From the NCBI GenBank assembly GCA_016196035.1, contig JACPYM010000084.1, forward strand, positions 1 to 59,477: a stretch of DNA of 59,477 nt, read 5' to 3'. The DNA is from Acidobacteriota bacterium (GTDB lineage Bacteria; Acidobacteriota; Blastocatellia; RBC074). The notes under the pieces were generated by a model, which searched no databases, was not told the DNA's origin, and saw only the letters and a program-made list of their open reading frames with translations. Positions 43,974-50,979 of this stretch are shown in pieces (positions within the stretch are counted from its first letter, which is position 1; every line of letters begins with the position of its first letter). Position numbers and translations under genes: made by a program.

Positions 43974-46829
43974 ATGGCCGACCAATTCAACTACGACGTT
44001 TTCCTGAGCCACAGTTCAAAAGACAAACCCCTCGTGCGCCCCCTCGCCGAACGCTTGCGGGCGGACGGGCTGCGCGTGTGGTTCGATGAGAGGGACATCA
44101 ATCCCGGCAGCCATTGGCAGTCGAAAATTGAAGAAGGGCTGGAGCAGTCGCGCGTGCTGGTGGTGTGCGTGTCGGAGAACGGGAGCACCTCTGACTGGGT
44201 GAAGTTAGAGGTCGGCACGTTTCGACGTCGTGACCCGCTGAACAGGGAGGGCCGAATAATCCTCTTGCGGCTCGATGAAGCCGAAATCAAAGGCTTGCTG
44301 GGAGAGTACCATTACATCAACTGGCTGCCGGAAGAGCAGGATTATACGAAGCTGCTCGAAGCTTTGACTGGCGCGGGCAATAAATCCGCAGGCAATTCCG
44401 TTAGCGAGCCGCTGAGCGTGCAGCGCAAATCTGAACTGGCTTACCTCGCTTGGCTGAAAGAGGAACAGTTGATTTACATGGATAGATACACGCCAGTCAG
44501 CGGCGGCACGCAGCAACAGCGGCGCGCTCGGGCGCGCGTTCCCGGCAGCACGGTGCCGTTTGACAAGGAACAGCAAACGCGCCCGTTTGCAGACGCAGTC
44601 GAAGAAATTCAAGGTCTGCAAAACAACTCTGGCCGAGCCGTACTGCTGGGTGATCCAGGTGGCGGCAAGACGTTCATCCTCTGGAAGCTCGCGGAGCGTT
44701 TGGTCGAAGCTGCGCGCAATGACTCGGCGGCGCCGATCCCGCTGCTGATCCGGCTGGGCTTCTGGACAAAGGCTGACCAGCGCTTGCCCGAATTCATGGC
44801 CGCGCAATTAAAAGGTCTGGGCCCGCATCTCAAGACGTTGCTGGAGCAAAAACGCGCGGCGCTTTTGCTGGATGGACTGAACGAAGTGCCCAGCGCCCAA
44901 CGCTCCGGCAAGGCCAATCTGATTAAGCAATTTATCGAAGACCACGAATCGTTGCTCGCCGTTGTCTCCTGCCGCAAAGAGGATTATGCGCCGCATACAG
45001 AATTCGAGTTGGGATTTGATCGCCTCAATATCCTTCCGCTCGATGCGCTGCGGATTCGTGAATTCATCGAGCGTTACTTGAAAGAGAAAGCCGAGAGGTT
45101 CTTCTGGAAGCTGGCCGGTCAAGACACGCGCACTTACCACGACGATTTCGTCGCCAAGGTCGGCGTTGAGCACGAAGAGATTTTCTGGCTCAAAGATCAA
45201 CTGCCGGATGATTTGAAATGGACGTATGACTGGGACAACAACAATGAATACAGCCGCTGGCAAGACTGGCACGGACACCGCGTGCGACACTGCGAACAGG
45301 CCGACAGCCTGCTGGTGTTAGCGCGTAATCCCTATATGCTCTGCATGCTGGTCAGCGTCTCTGATGAAAAGGGCGACTTGCCGCAGAACCGGGGTGAAGT
45401 CTTCCGCAAGTTCGTCGAGGAGTTGTTGGACCGCGAAGAAGTGTCTGCCAGTGCGCGTGAGCCGCTGCGCGCGGGGCTGATGCAAGTCGCCTACAAGATG
45501 CAAAGCCAACGCGCGCTCAGCGGCGCGGATGGCGATACTGACAAAAGCAATGCGGCGACCGTGCTCTCAAATGAAGACGTCCGCAAAATCCTGGACGAAC
45601 AATCGCTCAAACTGGCGGGCAGCGCCAGCTTGCTCAGCCTGGGCGATGAAGTACGTTTCACCCATCAACTGTTGCAGGAGTATTTCGCCGCGCAGCATCT
45701 GAAAACCATTCGAGCGGCGGGCCAGCGCGCGACCGAACTCTGGCCCCGTGAGCGTTGGTGGAAACGCACCAATTGGGAAGAAACCGCCGTGCTGCTGGCT
45801 GGGCTTGACAGCGATGATTGCTCTGAGGTCGTCGAATGGATCGCCGCCGCCAACCCGGAAGTCGCCGCGCAATGCATCGTGCGTAGCGGCGCGCAGACGC
45901 CTGAAGCCACGCGCGCCCGGTTGCGTGACGAATGGCTGAAACGGCTGGACAAGCCTGAACTCGAACCTGAACCGCAAGCCCGCGCCGCCATTGGGCGCGC
46001 CTTGGGGCAAATAGTCGGCTTGGACAATCGTCCGGGCGTGGGCCTAAACAGCGACCACTGGCCCGACATTACCTGGATCAAGATTCCCGGTGGCGAGTTT
46101 CAATACGGCGCGGAAAAGCAAGCTGGCGATCCCGACTGGTACGAGCCTGCCAAGCCGCGACCGCTGAAGCTGGCTACGTTTTGGATTAGCCGCTATCCGA
46201 TCACTTATGCGCAGTTCCGCTGCTTTGCCGAAGACAATGGCTACGGCGATGAGCGTTGGTGGGATGGGTTAGCGGCGGATGATGATGACCGCACGCCCGC
46301 TGAGCAGTCCTTCAAATTCGACAATCATCCGCGCGACACGGTGAATTGGTATGAAGCCATCGCCTTTTGCCGCTGGCTGTCGTGGCGCAAGGGTGGTGGC
46401 TATGACTTGCAACAGATTGACGAATGGAAAGTGCGCTTGCCGACTGAGTTTGAATGGGAGAAGGCGGCACGCGGCACCGATGGCAGGCTTTATCCATACG
46501 GCAATGATTTCGATGCGTCGAAAGGCAACGTTGATAAAACTGGTATCGGCCAGACCAGCGCGGTGGGCATCTTCCCCGACGGCATGTCGTTTTATGAAGT
46601 GGAAGAAATGAGCGGCAATGTGTGGGAGTGGTGTTTGAGCGATTACAACAAGCCGCAGAGAGATGCGCGGAAAGAAAAACTGGATACGGACAACACTCGT
46701 GTCCTGCGGGGCGGCTCGTGGTTCTTCAATGTTGACAACGCGCGCTCTGTGTACCGCTACTTCTCTCAGCCCGGCGGCCGCAACGGCGATCCCGGTTTTC
46801 GGGTCGTGGTAGTGCGTCCCCCTTCTTAG
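43974..46829 (+). CDS. TIR-NACHT-FGE protein (conflict-system type), C-terminal variable-region-like segment
   Basis: A 951-residue protein. TIR domain about residues 5-130 (YDVFLSHSSKDKPLVRPLAE, then IEEGLEQSR with a candidate catalytic Glu). NACHT NTPase with Walker A GDPGGGKT (G226-T233) and Walker B LLLDGLNE (D300). A helical region with little similarity runs to about 690. A formylglycine-generating-enzyme/sulfatase-modifying fold spans 700-951 (IPGGEFQYGA, GNVWEWC, LRGGSW). The end, residues 911-950, is the part that varies in C-type-lectin-fold proteins. TIR domains in such proteins usually destroy NAD or make signals. ATG 43974 was chosen; a longer frame from 43839 has no support. Confidence 0.92.
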   Translation: MADQFNYDVFLSHSSKDKPLVRPLAERLRADGLRVWFDERDINPGSHWQSKIEEGLEQSRVLVVCVSENGSTSDWVKLEVGTFRRRDPLNREGRIILLRLDEAEIKGLLGEYHYINWLPEEQDYTKLLEALTGAGNKSAGNSVSEPLSVQRKSELAYLAWLKEEQLIYMDRYTPVSGGTQQQRRARARVPGSTVPFDKEQQTRPFADAVEEIQGLQNNSGRAVLLGDPGGGKTFILWKLAERLVEAARNDSAAPIPLLIRLGFWTKADQRLPEFMAAQLKGLGPHLKTLLEQKRAALLLDGLNEVPSAQRSGKANLIKQFIEDHESLLAVVSCRKEDYAPHTEFELGFDRLNILPLDALRIREFIERYLKEKAERFFWKLAGQDTRTYHDDFVAKVGVEHEEIFWLKDQLPDDLKWTYDWDNNNEYSRWQDWHGHRVRHCEQADSLLVLARNPYMLCMLVSVSDEKGDLPQNRGEVFRKFVEELLDREEVSASAREPLRAGLMQVAYKMQSQRALSGADGDTDKSNAATVLSNEDVRKILDEQSLKLAGSASLLSLGDEVRFTHQLLQEYFAAQHLKTIRAAGQRATELWPRERWWKRTNWEETAVLLAGLDSDDCSEVVEWIAAANPEVAAQCIVRSGAQTPEATRARLRDEWLKRLDKPELEPEPQARAAIGRALGQIVGLDNRPGVGLNSDHWPDITWIKIPGGEFQYGAEKQAGDPDWYEPAKPRPLKLATFWISRYPITYAQFRCFAEDNGYGDERWWDGLAADDDDRTPAEQSFKFDNHPRDTVNWYEAIAFCRWLSWRKGGGYDLQQIDEWKVRLPTEFEWEKAARGTDGRLYPYGNDFDASKGNVDKTGIGQTSAVGIFPDGMSFYEVEEMSGNVWEWCLSDYNKPQRDARKEKLDTDNTRVLRGGSWFFNVDNARSVYRYFSQPGGRNGDPGFRVVVVRPPS
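46703..46823 (+). other. Variable-region-like segment at the end of the TIR-NACHT-FGE gene
   Basis: Encodes LRGGSW followed by variable-looking positions F, F, N, V then DNARSV, Y, R, Y, F, S, then GFRVVVVRPP. The layout fits FGE-fold variable regions of diversity-generating retroelements. It aligns to 47409-47505 with a 24-base gap. Confidence 0.55.
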
Positions 46830-46913
46830 TTCTACTCTGAACACTGTTCCTGGGGCGGTGCGCGAAGCGCAGGTGCGTATGCACCAGCCCCCTGCGCCGC
46901 TTTGGGCGCAGGC

Positions 46914-47109
46914 AAAAATTTTCTTCCTGTAAATAATCTGGGGCTGCGGGGTGTGTGGCGGCGGGTGTTCAGAGTTCGAGCTTTAGCTTGTTCGCGCCGC
47001 GTTCGGTGCGTCGGCGGCGCGAACAAGCTAAAGCTCGAACTCTGAACACCCGCTTTCGCAGGTGTCTGCGCCAACCGAACACTGAAAAATTTACAGGAAG
47101 AATTTTTTT
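46914..47109. repeat. Nested inverted repeats downstream of the TIR-NACHT-FGE gene
   Basis: Outer arms AAAAATTTTCTTCCTGTAAAT (46914-46934) and ATTTACAGGAAGAATTTTTTT (47089-47109) enclose a GTTCAGAGTTC-family element (46971-47052: GTGTTCAGAGTTCGAGCTTT facing AAAGCTCGAACTCTGAACAC). Just upstream, CTGCGCC-GCTTTG-GGCGCAG (46892-46911) is a perfect small hairpin. Confidence 0.82.
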
Positions 47110-47149
47110 CGGCAATTCGAGAGCACTGCAATAGAGCGGGCTAGTGAGG

Positions 47150-47346
47150 CAGTACCGCGCGCGCGAGCAAGCGGGTGCTGGAACGCTAGTACTCCATCAA
47201 GCTGTAAGTGATGGATGCTGAGAGCGCATCCGGGATGTAGGGCGGGATTAAATCCCGCCCTACATCCCTCATTTTCAGCTTGATGGAGTACTAGCACAAT
47301 GCGCCAAACCTGTAGGTGCCGCTTGCTCACGCGCGCGGTACTGTCC
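47150..47346. repeat. GTACCGCGCGC-family inverted repeat with another element nested inside
   Basis: Outer arms GCAGTACCGCGCGCGCGAGC (about 47149) and GCTCACGCGCGCGGTACTGTC (to 47346). Inside lies a second element 47185-47295 with arms GCTAGTACTCCATCAAGCTG and CAGCTTGATGGAGTACTAGC around GATGTAGGGCGGGATT / AATCCCGCCCTACATC. The inner element has interrupted the outer loop. Confidence 0.82.
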
Positions 47347-47408
47347 TGCGGCGTGCCGCACTGTTATGATGCCCGCGCAACGCAAGTTATGGGGTTCGCT
47401 GTGACGCA

Positions 47409-47505
47409 CCTGCGGGGCGGCGCGTGGTTCAACAACAATGACAACGCGCGTGCCGTCAATCGTAACAACAATACCGGTTTTCGGCTGGTGGTGGCGCGTC
47501 CCCCT
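47409..47505 (+). other. Template-repeat-like, adenine-rich copy of the FGE C-terminal segment
   Basis: 97 bases that translate as LRGGAWFNNNDNARAVNRNNN then TGFRLVVARPP. It is not part of an FGE gene: no FGE-fold reading frame leads into it, and upstream is a repeat element. Seven AAC/AAT codons stand where the gene at 43974 has F, N, V, Y, Y, F and S. In my hand alignment 11 of 18 template adenines are changed against 12 of 79 other bases. This matches the template side of a diversity-generating retroelement, but it is 24 bases shorter than the gene segment. No reverse transcriptase gene is in the window. Confidence 0.55.
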
Positions 47506-47880
47506 CCTTTCGTCCCTCTTCAAAGGCCTGAGGCACGGGCTTCAGCGCGAGCCGTCCCCCTTTTATCAGGGTGCGGCGGCTTCCGGAATTGCTGGCCGAG
47601 TACGCTTTGCCAGCCGAGGCGAAGAACTGAAAGAAGGCGCAGCCGAATCCCGTCCGCACGGGCGCAAAACACCGTCGGGCGCATACAAAAGCATAGGCCG
47701 GACACGCGTGCTCGCATGCCTGTCCGGCTTATGTCGTCTTTAGCCAGCCAGCCAATTGGCCACAACAGGCCGCGTGCGTGCGCGGCGCAACCGGTCAAAC
47801 AGATTGTGTTTTCAGGCGAGCAGTTTGATGTGATGAGTGTGCGGCGATGGCGGGCTGCGGCGTTGCGGTAAGAGTAGTTT
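47506..47880. other. Non-coding stretch following the template-like segment
   Basis: I see no supported gene. It contains a perfect eight-base-pair stem GCCGGACA..TGTCCGGC around 47696-47728 and frames that only echo low-complexity Arg/Gly-rich text. If the template hypothesis is right this could be the transcribed spacer that normally precedes the reverse transcriptase, but that gene is absent. Confidence 0.3.
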
Positions 47881-47881
47881 C

Positions 47882-48004
47882 CCTGGGTACGCACGGCTTC
47901 CAGCGTGCAGACTTGGCGTCGGACGCGATAGCGCCGAAGGGGAATCCTTTGGCATCAATTCGTCCCGCGCCGAGACTGCACGCTGGAAGCGATGCGTACC
48001 CAGG
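47882..48004. repeat. Inverted repeat with CCTGGGTACGCACGGCTTCC arms
   Basis: CCTGGGTACGCACGGCTTCC with a CAGCGTGCAG continuation (from 47883) faces CTGCACGCTGGAAGCGATGCG and GTACCCAGG (to 48004). It ends just before the stop codon of the sulfur carrier gene at 48008. Confidence 0.8.
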
Positions 48005-48007
48005 CTT

Positions 48008-48283
48008 TCAGCCGCCCGCAATCGCAGGCACGATGGAAATTTCGGCACGTGCGCCAACTGGCGTTTGCAGCCGCTCCAGAAAGCGGATGTCTTCGCCGTC
48101 TACATAAACGTTGATGAAGCGGCGCAACTCGCCGGTATCGTCGCAGAGGCGCGCTTGGATGCCGGGGAAGCGGGTTTCCAGTTGTTGGAAGACGTCGCCG
48201 ACGGTGGCGCCTTCGACTTCGACCAGTTCGGTGTCGTTGGTGAATTTGCGGAGCGGGGTTGGAATGATGACGGTTTGGGCCAT
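48008..48283 (-). CDS. MoaD/ThiS-type ubiquitin-like sulfur carrier
   Basis: A 91-residue beta-grasp protein ending in the essential Gly-Gly (IVPAIAGG). The body reads [20 protein letters not shown] and [16 protein letters not shown]. These are the marks of CysO/MoaD/ThiS carriers, whose terminal glycine is adenylated and thiocarboxylated to deliver sulfur for cysteine or cofactors. Start at ATG 48283 with GAGGAAA upstream; the longer frame is unsupported. It resembles the carrier domain of the fusion at 52421, so the cell has two related carriers. It lies downstream of threonine synthase, a repeat element between them. Confidence 0.88.
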   Translation of the reverse strand: MAQTVIIPTPLRKFTNDTELVEVEGATVGDVFQQLETRFPGIQARLCDDTGELRRFINVYVDGEDIRFLERLQTPVGARAEISIVPAIAGG

Positions 48284-48302
48284 TGTGATTTCCTCGGTAA
48301 AG

Positions 48303-48420
48303 GTACAGCAGGCTGCCAGCCTGCTGGGGACTTCAAATGTGACGAACAGCGCGCGCAGTTTGCGACTGCCCTTGATGATAGCGAAGGCAGAAGCCACCGC
48401 AGGCTGGCAGCCTGTAGTAC
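48303..48420. repeat. Inverted repeat with GTACAGCAGGCTGCCAGCCT arms
   Basis: GTACAGCAGGCTGCCAGCCTG (48303) and CAGGCTGGCAGCCTGTAGTAC (to 48420) are near-perfect reverse complements. A relative is at 52304-52395. Confidence 0.85.
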
Positions 48421-48424
48421 AACT

Positions 48425-49672
48425 TTACGCAGCAGTCGCGGCAGCCACGCGACGCAGACTGGTGGCGCGTTCAAATTCGCCCAGCTTTGGTTCGATGGAT
48501 TCGAGTTTGGTCAGTGTCAGGGCTTCCAGCGTTTTCAAGCCGTTGCCGGTGATGGCGATGACGATGCGGCTGTCGGGATTGAGGCGGCCTTGCGCCAGCA
48601 GTTTGCGGGTGACGGCCAGCGTGGTGCCACCGGCGGTTTCGGTGAAAACGCCTTCGGTTTCGGCCAGCAGCTTGATGGCGTCCACGAGTTCGGGATCGCT
48701 GACGTCTTCGGACCAGCCGCCGGATTGTGTGATGACGCCGGTCGCAAAATAACCATCCGCCGGATTGCCGATGGCGAGCGATTTGGCAACCGTGTTGGGC
48801 TTGACCGGGCGGATGTCGCGCGTGCCCGCTTTGACGGCGGCGGCGATAGGATTGCAACCCGTCGCCTGCGCGCCGTAAAAGCGCGTTTGCTTTTCTTCGA
48901 TCAAACCGAGCCGGGCGAGTTCGCCAAATGCTTTGTGGATTTTGGTGATGAGCGAACCGCCGGCCATGGGCACGACGACGGCATCGGGCGCTTGCCAGCC
49001 CAGTTGTTCGGCGATTTCGTAGCCGAAGGTCTTGGAGCCTTCGCCATAAAACGGGCGCAGGTTGACGTTGACGAAGGCGATGGGATGGCGGCCCGCAATC
49101 TCGCTGCACAGGCGGTTAACGTCGTCGTAATTGCCGCGCACCGGAATGACGTTCGCGCCGTAAATCTGCGTGCCCCAGACTTTGCTCTTTTCCAGGTTGT
49201 CGGGAATCAGAATGTAAGCAGGGAAGCCCGCCGCCGCCGCATTGGCCGCGACCGAATTGGCGAGGTTACCGGTCGAAGCGCAACCGACGGCTTCAAAGTT
49301 GAATTCGCGCGCTTTGGAAAGCGCGACGGCTACGACGCGATCTTTGAAGGAAAGCGTCGGATGCTGTACGGCATCGTTTTTCAAATACAACTCGCGCACG
49401 CCGATGGCTTTGGCTAAACGATCCGCGCGAATCAGCGGCGTCCCGCCGGTTTGTAGCCCGACGGTGGGCTCGTTTTCGAGCGGGAGCAATTCGCGGTAAC
49501 GCCACATCGTTTTCGGGCGGCTGGCGATTTCACCGCGCGTTAGTACAGCGCGGATAGCGTCGTAATCGTAATCTACTTCGAGCGGCCCGAAACATTCCTC
49601 ACAGATCGCCACGGGCGCCAGCGGCGCGGGCGTGCCACATTCGCGGCATTTCAAACCTTTCACAAAACTCAT
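48425..49672 (-). CDS. thrC: Threonine synthase
   Basis: A 415-residue PLP enzyme with an N-terminal zinc ribbon (C9, C12, C24, C27: KCRECG..ICEECF). The PLP lysine is K110 in LSFKDR, and the phosphate-binding stretch STGNLANS follows. It converts O-phosphohomoserine to threonine. The ATG at 49672 has GAGGA upstream, and the longer frame from 49822 would run through the riboswitch and terminator sequences. It is transcribed from a leader with two SAM-II-like elements. This is unusual: threonine synthase competes with methionine synthesis for homoserine derivatives. Confidence 0.95.
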   Translation of the reverse strand: MSFVKGLKCRECGTPAPLAPVAICEECFGPLEVDYDYDAIRAVLTRGEIASRPKTMWRYRELLPLENEPTVGLQTGGTPLIRADRLAKAIGVRELYLKNDAVQHPTLSFKDRVVAVALSKAREFNFEAVGCASTGNLANSVAANAAAAGFPAYILIPDNLEKSKVWGTQIYGANVIPVRGNYDDVNRLCSEIAGRHPIAFVNVNLRPFYGEGSKTFGYEIAEQLGWQAPDAVVVPMAGGSLITKIHKAFGELARLGLIEEKQTRFYGAQATGCNPIAAAVKAGTRDIRPVKPNTVAKSLAIGNPADGYFATGVITQSGGWSEDVSDPELVDAIKLLAETEGVFTETAGGTTLAVTRKLLAQGRLNPDSRIVIAITGNGLKTLEALTLTKLESIEPKLGEFERATSLRRVAAATAA

Positions 49673-49709
49673 GCTTGTCCTCGTATCGGTTGCTGTTCTT
49701 AATAAAAGC

Positions 49710-49745
49710 AAAAAGCCCCGCGCTAAAGAAGTAGCGCAGGGCTTC
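49710..49745 (-). terminator. Intrinsic terminator after the second SAM-II-like element
   Basis: Read on the minus strand, GAAGCCCTGCGCTA pairs with TAGCGCGGGGCTT, followed by a T run. It lies between the aptamer at 49762-49810 and the threonine synthase start, as an attenuator. Confidence 0.8.
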
Positions 49746-49761
49746 CGATGGTGTTCCCGCA

Positions 49762-49810
49762 GTTCTTTAGCAGTGTTTTTAAGTGGAGCAAGTCGCTGAA
49801 AATCGCCACT
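49762..49810 (-). ncRNA. SAM-II-like riboswitch, second of a tandem pair (thrC leader)
   Basis: On the minus strand AGTGGCGATTTTCAGCGACT, then TGCTCCACT and, after an A-rich linker, CTGCTAAAGAAC. AGTGG/CCACT forms the first helix; GATTTT, the CTTGC core and GCTAAAG match the pseudoknot skeleton of the SAM-II (SAM-alpha) class. A terminator follows 17 bases later, so SAM binding probably favours termination. Confidence 0.75.
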
Positions 49811-49826
49811 TCCGGTTGTCAAAACT

Positions 49827-49869
49827 GAAAAAGCCCCGCGCTTTCTTTCTAAGTAGCGCGAGGGCTTTG
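49827..49869 (-). terminator. Intrinsic terminator after the first SAM-II-like element
   Basis: On the minus strand CAAAGCCCTCGCGCT pairs with AGCGCGGGGCTTTTTC around a TACTTAGAAAGAA loop, ending in a T run. It stands between the two aptamers. Confidence 0.8.
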
Positions 49870-49878
49870 AATTCCTCA

Positions 49879-49929
49879 GGCTCTTTAGCGCGTTGTTTAA
49901 CGTGGAGCAATTTGCCTAAAATCACCACG
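49879..49929 (-). ncRNA. SAM-II-like riboswitch, first of a tandem pair (thrC leader)
   Basis: On the minus strand CGTGGTGATTTTAGGCAAAT, then TGCTCCACG and, after the linker, CGCGCTAAAGAGCC. The CGTGG/CCACG helix, the T-rich loop with GGC and GCTAAAG are shared with the other two elements in this window, whereas the bases between vary. It has its own terminator downstream. Confidence 0.75.
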
Positions 49930-49945
49930 ATCAATTGAGGGCCGG

Positions 49946-49975
49946 ACAATACACCGTGCGGAAAAAATCTGTCAA
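49946..49975 (-). promoter_or_regulatory. Sigma-70-type promoter for the threonine synthase leader
   Basis: Read on the minus strand, TTGACA (49970-49975) and TATTGT (49946-49951) are separated by 18 bases. Transcription would start a few bases before the first aptamer at 49929, which fits a leader that begins almost at the riboswitch. Confidence 0.6.
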
Positions 49976-50002
49976 GCATTATGACCAGAAAAATTTATGG
50001 TC

Positions 50003-50031
50003 TTGACAAAAGTATAAGCGCAACTAAGAAT
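50003..50031 (+). promoter_or_regulatory. Possible promoter for the peroxiredoxin gene
   Basis: TTGACA (50003-50008) and AAGAAT (50026-50031) with a 17-base spacer, about 130 bases upstream of the start codon. The -10 box is weak. Confidence 0.35.
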
Positions 50032-50164
50032 GCCGCCACTGTCATGCTTCAATCGTTTCAATCAATTTGCTGTTGTTCCCGCACCGAAACCTGCACTTGT
50101 TGTTGTCGGTAAACAATCCGACTTTCCCCTTTTCCCATCAACCCAGACTCCAAGGAGAAAGCTT

Positions 50165-50800
50165 ATGTCTATTCGCTTAGGCGATGCCGCGCCAGATTTC
50201 ACGGCACAAACAAACGAGGGCACCATCAACTTTCACGAATGGCTCGGCGACAGTTGGGGCGTGCTCTTTTCGCATCCCAAAGATTTCACGCCCGTCTGCA
50301 CGACCGAATTGGGCGAAGCCGCGCGGCTCAAACCCGAATTCGACAAACGCAACGTCAAGATTATCGGCCTGAGCGTTGACCTGGCTGATTCGCACAACAA
50401 GTGGGCCGAAGACATCAAAGAGACGCAAGGGCACGCGCTGAACTTTCCGATCATCGCCGATGCGGACAAGAAAGTTTCCGACCTTTACGAAATGATTCAT
50501 CCGAATGCCAGCGACACCTTCACCGTGCGCTCGGTCTTCGTCATCGGGCCGGACAAGAAGGTGAAATTGACGTTGACCTATCCGGCCAGCACGGGCCGTA
50601 ACTTCGCCGAGTTGTTGCGCGTGATTGATTCGTTGCAACTGACGGCGAAATACAGCGTGGCGACGCCGGTGAACTGGAAAGACGGTGACGATGTGATCAT
50701 CGTGCCAGCGGTTTCGGATGAAGCGGCCAAAGAGAAATTTCCAGGTGGTTGGAAGACGTTGAAGCCGTATTTGCGTGTGGTGCCGCAACCGGGCAAGTAA
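50165..50800 (+). CDS. 1-Cys peroxiredoxin (Prx6 type)
   Basis: A 211-residue AhpC/TSA-family peroxidase. The peroxidatic cysteine is C45 in FTPVCTTEL (PxxxT/SxxC motif), and the Prx6-type C-terminal extension (VNWKDGDDVIIVP) is present. It reduces hydroperoxides using an external thiol. The start is ATG 50165 with AAGGAGAAAG upstream; a longer frame from 50030 has no ribosome site. It shares an intergenic region with the divergent threonine synthase leader. It is the first gene on this strand of the sulfur region. Confidence 0.94.
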   Translation: MSIRLGDAAPDFTAQTNEGTINFHEWLGDSWGVLFSHPKDFTPVCTTELGEAARLKPEFDKRNVKIIGLSVDLADSHNKWAEDIKETQGHALNFPIIADADKKVSDLYEMIHPNASDTFTVRSVFVIGPDKKVKLTLTYPASTGRNFAELLRVIDSLQLTAKYSVATPVNWKDGDDVIIVPAVSDEAAKEKFPGGWKTLKPYLRVVPQPGK

Positions 50801-50831
50801 CGCGAACCCTGTGCTTGTTTGACGCGCAGCG

Positions 50832-50936
50832 TCTTTGGAGTGCGCGCGGCACAGGCCGCCGCTTTGGCAGGCCCGTCATTAGCGAGCGATCCAAGGCATA
50901 CCAAAGCGGCGGCCTGTGCCGCGCGCACTCCAAAGG
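50832..50936. repeat. Inverted repeat with GCGCGCGGCACAGGCCGCCGC arms
   Basis: CTTTGGAGTGCGCGCGGCAC followed by AGGCCGCCGCTTTGG (from 50833) and the reverse complement CCAAAGCGGCGGCCTGTGCCG with GCGCGCACTCCAAAG (to 50935). The 50800-50980 gap is almost entirely this element. Confidence 0.88.
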
Positions 50937-50979
50937 CTTCGCCAACCTGCTGGCTGTTGTTATGCCTTTATCTTGCGCT

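Noticed and set aside
46830-47148. Possible Avd or reverse transcriptase gene between the TIR-NACHT-FGE gene and the template-like segment
   Set aside because: No frame longer than about 100 codons with any RT motif; the stretch is nested inverted repeats.
47299-47871. Plus-strand 190-codon frame containing the LRGGAWFNNN segment as a protein gene
   Set aside because: It starts within a repeat arm, has no ribosome site, and only its 33-residue middle resembles anything. Treated instead as a template-like segment.
47837-49417. Long plus-strand reading frame of 526 codons
   Set aside because: It is antisense to threonine synthase and the sulfur carrier, both with clear motifs; its own translation is Arg/Ala/Gly-rich and shows no domain.
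49679-49822. N-terminal extension of threonine synthase by 50 codons
   Set aside because: It would translate the second riboswitch and terminator; the zinc-ribbon start at 49672 has a ribosome site.
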